Assembly: GCA_019752335.1 (NCBI GenBank)
Contig: JAIEMJ010000038.1
Coordinates: 176,838-240,837 of the forward strand
Direction of reading: 5' to 3'
Length of the DNA: 64,000 bases
Source of the DNA: Bryobacteraceae bacterium
GTDB lineage: Bacteria > Acidobacteriota > Terriglobia > Bryobacterales > Bryobacteraceae
Positions 9,169-18,099 of the stretch are shown here, one piece after another. Under the pieces are notes generated by a model. It had not been told where the DNA came from. It saw only the letters and a list, made by a program, of their open reading frames with translations, and did no database searches. The position numbers were made by a program, and so were the translations under genes. Position 1 is the first letter of the stretch; each line of letters begins with the position of its first letter.

Positions 9169-11013
9169 TTAGTAGTTAAAGACGAAGTCCTGTTTCTGCA
9201 TGAGGGCCCACTGCAGGTCCGATAGCCAATCGGCACGAGGGCCGCGACGGCTGGCTAAGGCAATCTGTAGCTCGTCCGCGCTAGGCGGGCGGGTCAAGGT
9301 CGATAAAAAGATTCTCCGGATAGCCTGCTCATCCGTGGTATTCTCGGACGCCGTTCGCAGCACACGATTTACGCTCACGTTGAAGTCACTTGGATGCGTA
9401 AGTAGCACCGTCTGAAATGCGTTGAGACTAAACAGGCTCATCAAGACCGAAGGCTCGCGTTGCTCCTGCCGAAGAAACCAATCGCCTCGCCCCAGGTTAT
9501 TCAGCCAGTCCAGAACACGCCAATCATTCAACGGCTCAGTAGGGTCGGGCAGTTGTTGCGCAAAGTAGAGAGGTTCCGGAAAGCCTTGCACATACAGCGG
9601 ACTCTCCCCTTGCGTGACGACAATCTGCGCATCGTAGAGTTCTTCCGCCGACAGACGCTTTGGCGAATACCGGGCGAAGTAGCGGCTATACTCCGGGCGC
9701 CATTGGCCAGCGTAGCGGCTCGAAAACTGATAAGTGGTGGAGTCGGCGATGAGCCGCAGCAGAGACCGGATCGAATAGCGGTTGGCGATAAAGTAGTCAG
9801 TTAATTTTTCGAGTAACTCCGGGTTCGAGTTCTGAAGAGCCCACGGTTCGGGCGGTGGATTCGCTGGATCCACTCGCGCCAGGTCCCAAGCGTTGGGAGG
9901 ATCGACGATGCCGTAGCGAAAAATCTCGGCCCAGAGATAGTTTACGGAGGCGCGGGCAAATTGGCGGTCGCTGGTGACCATCTCGCCGAATTCGCGCCGC
10001 CAATTTACCGTGGTAGGCTCGGTGCCGTCGGTCAAATACGTGGGGCTATAGGGTCCACCTACGCGGGCCGGCCGCGGCCCAGGATTAGCCGGGTTCACGG
10101 TCCCGTCGTAAAACCCACTCTCGCGGTCGACGAACTGGAAGCGGACACGGCTCTGTACCGAGTCCGAAAATAGATTCACCCAGGCTAGGCGGGACCAGAA
10201 TGCTGACATCCGATAGAAGTCTTCGCGGGAGCGACGGGTCAAGAAGACGTTGATCCGGTCCAGATAGCCGCGTCCGCGATGGCAACTGACGCATTCCGTC
10301 TTGTAGCCAAGGAATTTCGTACTAACGACATCAGTTAGACCGTCCCAAGTATCTTGGATGGGATTACCCGGAGCGTAGTACCGCGCGAGGAAATTGCCTG
10401 CCGGATTCCGGTCGGTGTCGCCGGTGGCCGTGATCAACTCGAACACTAGGTCGCGGTAGGGACGGTCCCGCGCCACAAAATCACGCAAGTAGCGGTGGAA
10501 GACGTTTCGGCCGGTGAGTCCGATGTACTGGGTATAAATAGAACTTACCTGGAATTGGTCGGCGTAAAAATGGGTCCAGCGATCGACATAGGCGGCCGAG
10601 GCCAGCAGTTGGTCTACTAATTGCGACCGTTTGCCAGGGTTCGTGTTGGCCAGAAACTGTTCCACTTGTTCCGGTTGCGGTAAACGACCGGCTAAGTCCA
10701 GTGATGCCCGGCGCAGGAACTCTGCATCCGTGGTGAGTGGGGCGGGGGCTACGCCGTCACGCTCTAACCGGGCGAAGACGAGTTCGTCAATCAGATTGCG
10801 TTTGGCTAACCCGGCTGTTGTCGCGCGGGGCTTGGCGCCCTTTCGGTAGGCCTCTGCAGACGCATCGAGATCAATTGCCGCCTCCAATTGGTTGCGCGCC
10901 GTGCGCGGATAGCTTGGACAGTGTGGGTCATCCAGAATTGACTGCCCATTGAGCGCGGTGACCAACAGCCACCAAAGCGCAAAAGTTCGCCAGGAGAACT
11001 CGCGGGTATTCAT
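9169..11013 (-). CDS. DUF1549/DUF1553 domain secreted protein
   Basis: This is a 614-residue protein with an N-terminal signal (helix at about 10-22, ending ALNGQ). A DUF1549 domain begins around residue 70 (LIDELVFARLERDG, then RRASLDLAGRLP). A DUF1553 domain fills the C-terminal half (RQFARASVNYLWAEIFRYG, and SPKRLSAEELYDAQI). A CVSCH motif near residue 240 could bind one c-type haem, as in many relatives. It is the first gene of a tightly spaced operon with DUF1501 and the Ig-like protein. This pairing recurs in Planctomycetes and Solibacter; a link to polymer breakdown is proposed but not proven. Confidence 0.85.
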   Translation of the reverse strand: MNTREFSWRTFALWWLLVTALNGQSILDDPHCPSYPRTARNQLEAAIDLDASAEAYRKGAKPRATTAGLAKRNLIDELVFARLERDGVAPAPLTTDAEFLRRASLDLAGRLPQPEQVEQFLANTNPGKRSQLVDQLLASAAYVDRWTHFYADQFQVSSIYTQYIGLTGRNVFHRYLRDFVARDRPYRDLVFELITATGDTDRNPAGNFLARYYAPGNPIQDTWDGLTDVVSTKFLGYKTECVSCHRGRGYLDRINVFLTRRSREDFYRMSAFWSRLAWVNLFSDSVQSRVRFQFVDRESGFYDGTVNPANPGPRPARVGGPYSPTYLTDGTEPTTVNWRREFGEMVTSDRQFARASVNYLWAEIFRYGIVDPPNAWDLARVDPANPPPEPWALQNSNPELLEKLTDYFIANRYSIRSLLRLIADSTTYQFSSRYAGQWRPEYSRYFARYSPKRLSAEELYDAQIVVTQGESPLYVQGFPEPLYFAQQLPDPTEPLNDWRVLDWLNNLGRGDWFLRQEQREPSVLMSLFSLNAFQTVLLTHPSDFNVSVNRVLRTASENTTDEQAIRRIFLSTLTRPPSADELQIALASRRGPRADWLSDLQWALMQKQDFVFNY

Positions 11014-11105
11014 ACAGCTTTGGCAAGTATACCAAGCGCCCGTGCGCTTCTTTACCAGGTCCTAGGGTACGGATGCGAATGGCCTAGCCATCTAATTGCT
11101 CCCAG

Positions 11106-12353
11106 CTAGACACGGCCGACCACCAGCGCCGAGTTCTTGCTGCCGAACGCGATGCAGTTGCAGACGGCGTTTTCCACCTGCAGCTTTCTGGCGGGGCCGG
11201 CGATGTAATCGAGGTCGCACTCGGGGTCGGGAGACTCCAGATTCAGCGTGCCATGCATCTGCCCGTCGCGCATACCCAGCAGCGTGGCCGCCAGTCCCGC
11301 CGCGCCGCAGGCCCCTTGCGGATGGCCAATGATGCTCTTGAGCGCCGACCCTGGCAGTTGCCGTGCATGCTTGCCGAAGGCCAGGTGCATGGCTTTCGTC
11401 TCAATGCGGTCGTTGAGTTCGGTGGAGGTGCCGTGGTAGCTGACGTAGTCGATCGCTTCGGGCGGGAGTCCGGCTTCGGCGAGCGCCAGGCCCATGGCCC
11501 GGGCAGGCTCCTCTCCGCATTCCTCCAGCCGGACGCGGTGGAAGGCCTCGCAAGTGGAGCCATAGCCTTTGAGCTCGCCGTAAACATGCGCCCCGCGGGC
11601 GAGGGCACGCTCGCGCTCCTCCAGGACGAAGAACCAGGCGCCTTCGGCGACGACGAAGCCGTCACGGTCCTGCGAGAAAGGCCGCGAGGCGCGGGTTGGC
11701 TCCGCGTTCCAACGCGTCGACATGATGCGCATGATGATAAAGCCGCGCAGGATCAGCGGGGCGAGTGGGGCGTCGACGCCACCGGCCACCAGGCGGTCCA
11801 TGTGCCCGTGGGCGATGGCCCGGTAGGCGTAGCCGATGGCATCCGTGGATGAGGTACAGCCGTTCGAGATCAGATGGCTGTAGCCGCGCAGGCCGAAGCG
11901 CATCGAGACTTCGCTGGCCAGCGTGCCGGGCGTCGACGTGGGAACCACGTAGACGCTGCACTCCTTTTGGCGGCCGGTGTAATAGAGTTCATACTGCCGC
12001 TCGGTAAACTCCCAGCTGGCGCCGCCGCTGCCAGCCATCACGCCGATTTGGCGGAGTTCGTCACGGGATAGTTGAGTGGTATCGAGACCCGCGTCGGCGA
12101 GGGCTTCGCCGGCCGCGGCGATGGCGAACGGGGCCGCCCGCGAAACGTGCGGCCGGTCCTTCACGCTGACGTAGTCGAGTTCGTTGAAGTTTTCGACTTG
12201 CCCGGCGATACGGACGGCGAACTCCGAAGTGTCGAAGCGCTCGATCGGCCGGACCCCGCTTTCGCCCCTCAACGTAGCCGCCCAAAATGCCTCGCGACCC
12301 ACGCCATTCGGACTCACGGCGCCAATGCCGGTCACCACTACGCGTCGTTTCAA
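11106..12353 (-). CDS. Beta-ketoacyl-ACP synthase (FabF/type II PKS-like)
   Basis: This 415-residue thiolase-fold condensing enzyme has Cys166 in NGCTSSTD, His in YHGTSTELND and His in KSIIGHPQG, giving the Cys-His-His triad. The start is TTG, preceded by AAGGAG with six bases of spacing. Housekeeping FabF usually reads DTACAS near the cysteine; the CTSS form recalls type II polyketide KS-alpha subunits. No acyl carrier protein, malonyl transferase or ketoreductase is nearby, so it may be an orphan or work in trans. It is divergent from the membrane gene at 12414. Confidence 0.8.
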   Translation of the reverse strand: MKRRVVVTGIGAVSPNGVGREAFWAATLRGESGVRPIERFDTSEFAVRIAGQVENFNELDYVSVKDRPHVSRAAPFAIAAAGEALADAGLDTTQLSRDELRQIGVMAGSGGASWEFTERQYELYYTGRQKECSVYVVPTSTPGTLASEVSMRFGLRGYSHLISNGCTSSTDAIGYAYRAIAHGHMDRLVAGGVDAPLAPLILRGFIIMRIMSTRWNAEPTRASRPFSQDRDGFVVAEGAWFFVLEERERALARGAHVYGELKGYGSTCEAFHRVRLEECGEEPARAMGLALAEAGLPPEAIDYVSYHGTSTELNDRIETKAMHLAFGKHARQLPGSALKSIIGHPQGACGAAGLAATLLGMRDGQMHGTLNLESPDPECDLDYIAGPARKLQVENAVCNCIAFGSKNSALVVGRV

Positions 12354-12413
12354 TTAGCTCTCCTTCACCTTCAGGGTACGGCTGGGGTACTGTGCTAGTA
12401 TAGGCGTTTTTCC

Positions 12414-12947
12414 GTGGATGACCTCGAAACACTTCCCCCTTTGCCGCCAGCGGTGCCCCCCGTTGCCTTGGCCCCGCCAAGTTGGACGCTGCGCGCGCTG
12501 TCCGGTCTGGAAGCCGGCGTGCTCGCCAGCGGCCTGATGCTGTTTTGGGTGGCGATGGGCTGTTGGCTACAGGGACAGTCTTTCTGGACGATTCCTAATC
12601 TACTCTCGGCGACATTTTATGGTGGGCGCATGTTGCGTCCGGACTTCGTTTGGCGCACCTTCGCCGGCTTGGCTCTTCATTTCGCGATTGGGGGGATGGT
12701 CGGTGCCCTTTATGGGGTATTGCGTCCGGCCCGTTGGCCGGCCTTTACCACCGCGTTTATGGGTATTCTGTATGGCGTAGTGCTCTACAGTCTGGGCACC
12801 CTTTGGTTCTGGAAACGGGTGAATGGGATGATGGCAGTGTACTCCACCCAAACTTTTGTCCTGGTGGGGTATGTGCTATTTGGAGTTGCCTTGGGCTTAA
12901 TTCCTTCCCGCCTACGTTCGCTCGAACGCCACTTCTTGGTACACTGA
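12414..12947 (+). CDS. Small integral membrane protein, unknown
   Basis: This 177-residue protein has a proline-rich head (residues 5-22) and then four predicted membrane helices at about 33-52, 75-100, 107-127 and 140-160. No family is recognised. The GTG start at 12414 is weakly supported; no good ribosome site was seen. It lies between a divergent ketosynthase and bamA, about 150 bp before the latter. Confidence 0.55.
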   Translation: MDDLETLPPLPPAVPPVALAPPSWTLRALSGLEAGVLASGLMLFWVAMGCWLQGQSFWTIPNLLSATFYGGRMLRPDFVWRTFAGLALHFAIGGMVGALYGVLRPARWPAFTTAFMGILYGVVLYSLGTLWFWKRVNGMMAVYSTQTFVLVGYVLFGVALGLIPSRLRSLERHFLVH

Positions 12948-13099
12948 CGGATAGAGTTTGGGGCAATTGCAGGTTTAGGTTGGCTTTCGCTCGGGCTATC
13001 CCCCGGTCTCGAGTGGCCTCAAAACACCAAACGCATGAAACGAATTTTGGATCTGAGACGTCTGTTCTTGGGCGCAGAGAGGAAAGGACCGAGCTACTG

Positions 13100-16000
13100 A
13101 TGCAGTTCTCCAGGCAGTCTTGCCTGAGCGCACTTTTCTCCTATCTCATTGCATTTGGGCTTTTTTTCGTTCTGAGTGGAGGTTCCAGTAGCTTGCTCGC
13201 GCAAGCGGCGGCCCCCCCGGTGGCTGGCCAGCCCGCGTCTGGTCAAGCTCCGCCCCCTCAGAAGAAGCAGAACCCCTTTGAGAGCGTGCCTCAAGCCGAA
13301 ACCCCCAAGCCCGAGCCAGCCCCGGTCCCCCCGGCAAAGCCTGGTCAAGTACCCGTCCGCCCCACATTGGAGACTCCACCTCCCGCCGATGCGCCAAAAG
13401 CACCCGCGGAGGACGTGATCGAGTCGATTGAATTTCGTGGTGCCCGTCGAGTGCCCCAAGACACCCTGAAGGCCCTTATCTTTACGAAAAAGGGCGATAA
13501 ATATGAGCCTGAAACGCTCAATCGTGACTTCATGGCTCTTTGGAACACAGGCCGCTTCGACGATCTGCGTCTCGAGCGCGAGGCCGGCTCCACGGGCTGG
13601 ATTCTGCGCTGGCTGGTCACCGAACGCCGCGTCGTACGCTCCATCAAGTACGACGGAGCCAAGTCGGTTACCGTGTCGGAGATTCTGGACCGCTTCAAGG
13701 ATCGCCGCGTCGGCCTGCAGGTGGAAAGCCAGTATGACCCGAACAAGGTGCAGCGCGCGGCCAACGTACTGAAGGAGTACCTGGCGGAACGCGGACGGCA
13801 GTTCGCCACCGTGACGCCCGAAGTGCGGCAGATTCCGCCGTCGTCTCTCGAAGTCACCTTCAAGGTGACTGAAGGCCCTAAGGTGAAAGTCGGCAAGATC
13901 GCCATTGAGGGCAATACGGCGTTTAGTGACAAAGTGGTGCGTCGCGCCATGAAGAATCTAAAGCCGATCGGTATCCCGAAGTCGATTTTCGCGGAAGAGC
14001 TCTTTTCGAAGACTTTTGACTCGAGTAAGCTCGAAGAAGATAAGGACCGCATTCGCCAGTTCTATCAGGAGCGCGGCTACTTTACAGCCCGCGCAACTAG
14101 CTCGGACTACAAAATGCGCGACACGGTTCCAGGCCGCATTCGTCCGCTCGTCTTTTGGCCGAAGGGTAAGCCCGGCAAGGCGGCGGACCTCTCCGTCACC
14201 GTGGAAGAGGGCCGCAAGTATCGCCTGAATAAGATCAATTTCGCCGGCGTCAAATTCTTCCGCACCCCCGAGTCGCTTTTCCGTCCGGTGTTCGGCATGG
14301 GTGAAGGCGACGTCTTCTCGACGCAGAAATTGCAGAAGGGCTTGGAGCAACTGCGCAAGCTTTACGGCGAATTCGGCTTCCTGGACATGGTGCCGGAGCC
14401 AGGCTTTGAGCCGCAACCGAATTCCGACAAGATCGACCTGTCGCTGAGCGTTGACGAAGGCAAGCAGTTCTTCGTCCGCCGGCTGGACTTCGCCGGCAAC
14501 ACCACTACCCGTGACAAGGTCATCCGCCGCGAAGTGTTGATCGACGAGGGCGATTTGTTTAACTCGCGCCTCTGGGAGATCTCGTTACTGCGCCTGAATC
14601 AATTGGGCTACTTCGAAGTCTTGAAGGAGCAGGAGTCGGCGACGATTACGCGTGACACCAAGAACAACACCGTTGATGTTACGCTCAAGGTGAAGGAACG
14701 CGGCAAGAACTCCGTGCAGCTTTCGGGTGGCGTGTCCGGCATCGCCGGTAGCTTTGTCAGCTTCGGCTATTCGACGAATAACTTCCTGGGTCTGGGCGAG
14801 ACGCTCTCGCTCGACTCACAAATCGGCGACCGTATCCGTAGTGTGAGCTTTGGCTTCACCGAACCGTACTTCCTGGATAAACCGATTCAAGTCGGCTTCA
14901 CGGTGTCGACGCAGCGCTTTAACTATGACCAGGGCCGCGAAGTTTCGCTGCTTTCCGGCCGTAACTTACTGCCGTACTTCCAGTCCTTGGGGCAGAGCAA
15001 TCTTTTGAACTACGTCTCGAACGGTTACGGCTTTACCACTTTCGCAAGTACCTTGCTGAAGCGCAGCTTTGCCCGTCTGACGATGACTTATGCGTACAAC
15101 GTGAACAGCATCCGCACGCAGAGCGAGTCGGCGAGTACGTATTTCCGGTTTATTAACTTCCAGGGTTTGGATGGCCCGAACACGCTGTCGGGTATCAAGT
15201 CCAGCGCAATTACGCCTTCTTATACCTACAACACGGTGGACCACCCGATCACGCCGTCGCGCGGTAAGAGTATCTTCCTTTCCGCGCAGTTCGCGGGTAG
15301 CTTCCTGGGCGGCAACGTGAACGAAATCGCGCCGACGGCGGAAATCAAGTATTTCCGTGCGGGTTTCAAGAAGGGGCATGTGATCGGCACGCGCTTCCTG
15401 GGCCGCTACATTGCCGGCTACGGTGGCCGCGCGGCGCCGCCGTTCTCCCGCTTCTACATGGGTGGCGAAAACGATATTCGCGGCTTCGATATTTGGAGCA
15501 TCAGCCCGTTTGCTTACCTGCCGTCCGAAGGCACGGTAAATGTGTTGAACGCGGACGGGTCAGCCCGTACGCAGCGCGTAATCGAAAACGGGAACGAAGT
15601 TACGGTTCCGGTTACCTTGCGCATCCCCACTTACCAACTTACGTTTATTGGTGGCGATACGCAGTTACTCAACAATCTCGAATATCGCATCCCGATTTTT
15701 GGCCCCGTCGTGCTGGCGGCCTTTATCGATACCGGAGTCAACCGGGTAACCAACGCGGGCCAGCTCAACCTGAACCGTAGCCGGGTGGATGAGTTGAATG
15801 CGCTGTTCCCGCAAGCGGGCTTCCAGCGCCAGATTCCCGTGGCCGAAGCGACCCAGAAGGTCAGGATGTCCACGGGACTCGAAATGCAGATCATGATGCC
15901 GGTGGTGAATGCGCCATTCCGGTTCTATTGGGCCTATAACCCGCTGCGCACGGAAACGTTTTTGCAGCCCCCGATCGTTGCCGACCGGAGCTTCTTCCCG

Positions 16001-16102
16001 AACCAAGCCACCTTCCTGCAGTCGGTGGCGCTCTTCGGCCGCGCCTCTCCCTTCTTTGAGCGCGCGCGCACGTTCCGTTTCACGATCAGCCGGACGTTCT
16101 AA
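13100..16102 (+). CDS. bamA: Outer membrane protein assembly factor BamA
   Basis: This 1000-residue protein inserts beta-barrel proteins into the outer membrane. Residues 1-35 form a signal sequence. A Pro/Ala/Gln-rich linker spans about 36-105. POTRA domains follow: the first begins IESIEFRGARRVPQDTL, later ones show VKVGKIAIEGNTAFSD, KYRLNKINFAGVKFF and FFVRRLDFAGNTTTRD. The C-terminal Omp85 barrel carries RFYMGGENDIRGFD (the lid-loop VRGF-type motif) and ends in a terminal Phe, as barrel proteins do. The ATG at 13100 is chosen because it begins the signal peptide; earlier in-frame codons overlap the preceding gene in another frame. It is longer than the E. coli protein, mostly through the linker. 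skp follows at once. Confidence 0.93.
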   Translation: MQFSRQSCLSALFSYLIAFGLFFVLSGGSSSLLAQAAAPPVAGQPASGQAPPPQKKQNPFESVPQAETPKPEPAPVPPAKPGQVPVRPTLETPPPADAPKAPAEDVIESIEFRGARRVPQDTLKALIFTKKGDKYEPETLNRDFMALWNTGRFDDLRLEREAGSTGWILRWLVTERRVVRSIKYDGAKSVTVSEILDRFKDRRVGLQVESQYDPNKVQRAANVLKEYLAERGRQFATVTPEVRQIPPSSLEVTFKVTEGPKVKVGKIAIEGNTAFSDKVVRRAMKNLKPIGIPKSIFAEELFSKTFDSSKLEEDKDRIRQFYQERGYFTARATSSDYKMRDTVPGRIRPLVFWPKGKPGKAADLSVTVEEGRKYRLNKINFAGVKFFRTPESLFRPVFGMGEGDVFSTQKLQKGLEQLRKLYGEFGFLDMVPEPGFEPQPNSDKIDLSLSVDEGKQFFVRRLDFAGNTTTRDKVIRREVLIDEGDLFNSRLWEISLLRLNQLGYFEVLKEQESATITRDTKNNTVDVTLKVKERGKNSVQLSGGVSGIAGSFVSFGYSTNNFLGLGETLSLDSQIGDRIRSVSFGFTEPYFLDKPIQVGFTVSTQRFNYDQGREVSLLSGRNLLPYFQSLGQSNLLNYVSNGYGFTTFASTLLKRSFARLTMTYAYNVNSIRTQSESASTYFRFINFQGLDGPNTLSGIKSSAITPSYTYNTVDHPITPSRGKSIFLSAQFAGSFLGGNVNEIAPTAEIKYFRAGFKKGHVIGTRFLGRYIAGYGGRAAPPFSRFYMGGENDIRGFDIWSISPFAYLPSEGTVNVLNADGSARTQRVIENGNEVTVPVTLRIPTYQLTFIGGDTQLLNNLEYRIPIFGPVVLAAFIDTGVNRVTNAGQLNLNRSRVDELNALFPQAGFQRQIPVAEATQKVRMSTGLEMQIMMPVVNAPFRFYWAYNPLRTETFLQPPIVADRSFFPNQATFLQSVALFGRASPFFERARTFRFTISRTF

Positions 16103-16122
16103 GATTAATGAGGAGATTCACT

Positions 16123-16749
16123 GTGAAATTGCAAGTATTCCGTTTGCCCGTGGCCCTGTGCTGCCTGGGATCGCTCGCGGCTTTCGCCCAGGCGCCCGCG
16201 GCCAAGGTGGGCACCGTCAGCATCCAGCAAGCCATCATCGGCACCAAGGACGGCCAGAAGGCCGTACAGCAGTTGCAGACTAAGATTGAGCCGAAGCGGA
16301 AGGAACTGGAAGCCAAACAGGCGCAAATCGCCCAGATGGAAGACCAGCAGCGCAAGAGCGCCAACACCGCCAGCGCCGACACGCTGCGCAAGCTCGCCAC
16401 CGATATCGAGCAAAACAAGAAGAGCCTGCAGCGCATGGCCGAGGACGCCGAAGCCGAAAGCCAGCAGGAGCAGAACAAGCTGCTGAACGAGCTCGGCGGA
16501 CGCATCATGCAGGTGCTCGACAAGTACTCGCGCGACAACGGCTTCACGCTGATTCTTGACGTGAGCAACCAGCAGACTTCGCCGGTCCTGTGGGCCGCCA
16601 ACGGCGTCGACATCACGGCCGACATCATCAAGCTCTACGACAGCAGCTCGCCGTCGACGATGGCCCCGGCCCCTGCCGCCGCCCCCGCCGCCAAGCCCGC
16701 CGCGCCTGCAGCTGCGCCGCCCGCCAAGAAGGTCCCGGGCGCGAAGTAG
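16123..16749 (+). CDS. skp: Periplasmic chaperone Skp/OmpH-like
   Basis: This is a Skp-like chaperone of about 208 residues. It has a signal peptide (cleavage near FAQA), a KVGTVSIQQAI strand, a long Lys/Gln-rich coiled coil at about 45-125, the closing strand ILDVS, and an Ala/Pro tail. Skp holds unfolded outer-membrane proteins in the periplasm, matching its place 20 bp after bamA. The GTG at 16123 has AGGAG seven bases upstream and is preferred; an in-frame ATG at 16108 is the alternative. The Ala/Pro/Lys tail is unusual for Skp and may be wall-associated or disordered. Confidence 0.85.
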   Translation: MKLQVFRLPVALCCLGSLAAFAQAPAAKVGTVSIQQAIIGTKDGQKAVQQLQTKIEPKRKELEAKQAQIAQMEDQQRKSANTASADTLRKLATDIEQNKKSLQRMAEDAEAESQQEQNKLLNELGGRIMQVLDKYSRDNGFTLILDVSNQQTSPVLWAANGVDITADIIKLYDSSSPSTMAPAPAAAPAAKPAAPAAAPPAKKVPGAK

Positions 16750-16766
16750 TTCTAGAGTTCTAACTT

Positions 16767-16791
16767 GGGCGGGCTAGGGAGCCCGCCCTAC
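16767..16791. repeat. REP-like palindrome with GTAG on the minus strand
   Basis: A perfect nine-base stem, GGGCGGGCT / AGCCCGCCC, has a four-base loop. It is followed by CTAC, which reads GTAG before the hairpin on the other strand. GTAG plus a hairpin is the layout recognised by RAYT transposases. It could also slow or end transcription after skp, but no T-run is present. Confidence 0.6.
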
Positions 16792-16808
16792 CGTATATGA
16801 TATTGGCG

Positions 16809-18089
16809 ATGAATCGCCGCAATTTCGCCAAAACCCTCCTCGCCACGCCCGCGCTCGCTGCCGGACTCCCGCCCCTCACCATCAAAGACGTCAAAGTTAT
16901 CACCACCAGCGGCGGTGCCAATTACCGTTGGGTCTTCCTCAAGATTCTTACCTCCGAACCGGGACTCTACGGCATTGGCTCCGCCTGCAACAACTTCCAG
17001 ACGCAAGCCGTCATCACTGCGCTTGAGCAGCATCTGAAGCCGTGGCTGATCGGCAAGGACCCCAGCCAAATCGAAGACCTTTGGCAGAGCGCGCATCTGC
17101 GCACCTACTGGCGCAATGGTCCCGTGAATAACAACGTCCTCAGCGCGATGGACATGGCCTTGTGGGACATCAAGGGCAAACGCGCGGGTATGCCCGTTTA
17201 TGAGTTACTCGGCGGCAAAGTGCGCGACGCCGTTCCGTGTTACGACCACGTTGGGGGCAAGGACGCCGAACAGGCCAGCGACGCCGTGCTGAAGAGCATG
17301 GCCAGCGGCTATCGGCATATCCGCGTGCAGTTCGGCTCCTACGGTGGCGGTGGCTTCATCGGCGCCGGTATTGGCTCGCGGCCGGAGGGTGCGCGGAACA
17401 TTCCGGCTTTCGACGAAGAGCTCTATGTCGAGCAGGTGCCGAAGATGTTTGGTCAGGTGCGGGCCAAGGTCGGCCCGGAGCCGAAGCTCTGCCACGACGT
17501 CCACTCGCATCTCTCCGGGATCAACGCCGCCGAGTTCTGCCGCCGCATGCAGCCCTATCAGATGCTCTTCGTGGAGGACGTCCTGCCGCCGGAGCAACTC
17601 GCCTGGTACCGCCAGATTCGCCAAGTCTGCACGACGCCGCAGGCGGTGGGTGAACTCTTCACGCATCCCTTCGAGTACATGCCGCTGATCGCCGAACGCC
17701 TGATCGATTACGCGCGTTGCCGCGTCTCCGGCATTGGCGGCATCACGCCCGCCAAGAAGCTGGCCACGATGTGCGAAGTCTACGGCGTGAAGACGGCCTT
17801 TCAGGAGGGCGGCGAGAACGATCCGGTGAATCAACTCGCTGCTTATCATGTCGACATCTCGAGCCCCGGCTTCGGCATTCAGGAAGAGAATCACTTCCCG
17901 GCCTCGGTCTACGACATGATGCCCGGCACCGCGACCGTGCGCAAAGGCTATCTTTACGGCAATGGCCAGCCCGGGCTCGGGATCGACATCGACGAAGCGC
18001 TTGCCGCGAAGTATCCCTTCCGGCCCGTGGCGCAGGGCGGCGCCTATCCGCTGGACCGCGCCATGGACGGCAGCGTCGTAAAGCCGTAG
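16809..18089 (+). CDS. Mannonate dehydratase-like enolase-superfamily protein
   Basis: This is an enolase-superfamily enzyme of about 426 residues resembling ManD/RspA-type sugar-acid dehydratases. It shows NNNVLSAMDMALWDIKGK, KLCHDVHSHL (metal-ligand region), LFVEDVLPPEQ, GELFTHPFEY and the C-terminal PGFGIQEEN. The N-terminus NRRNFAKTLLATPALAAG looks like a weak Tat signal, so the enzyme may be exported, as many acidobacterial sugar enzymes are. The ATG at 16809 begins this signal; an ATG at 16797 is in frame. The Gfo/Idh gene follows after 10 bp, suggesting a shared sugar-acid pathway. The substrate is inferred by family only. Confidence 0.75.
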   Translation: MNRRNFAKTLLATPALAAGLPPLTIKDVKVITTSGGANYRWVFLKILTSEPGLYGIGSACNNFQTQAVITALEQHLKPWLIGKDPSQIEDLWQSAHLRTYWRNGPVNNNVLSAMDMALWDIKGKRAGMPVYELLGGKVRDAVPCYDHVGGKDAEQASDAVLKSMASGYRHIRVQFGSYGGGGFIGAGIGSRPEGARNIPAFDEELYVEQVPKMFGQVRAKVGPEPKLCHDVHSHLSGINAAEFCRRMQPYQMLFVEDVLPPEQLAWYRQIRQVCTTPQAVGELFTHPFEYMPLIAERLIDYARCRVSGIGGITPAKKLATMCEVYGVKTAFQEGGENDPVNQLAAYHVDISSPGFGIQEENHFPASVYDMMPGTATVRKGYLYGNGQPGLGIDIDEALAAKYPFRPVAQGGAYPLDRAMDGSVVKP

Positions 18090-18099
18090 AATCGTCGGT

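Noticed and set aside
12650..13099. Extended N-terminus of BamA
   Set aside because: It overlaps the small membrane gene in another frame and would bury the signal peptide.
16767..16791. Calling the palindrome after skp an intrinsic terminator
   Set aside because: No T-run follows on either strand, and the adjoining CTAC fits a REP element better.
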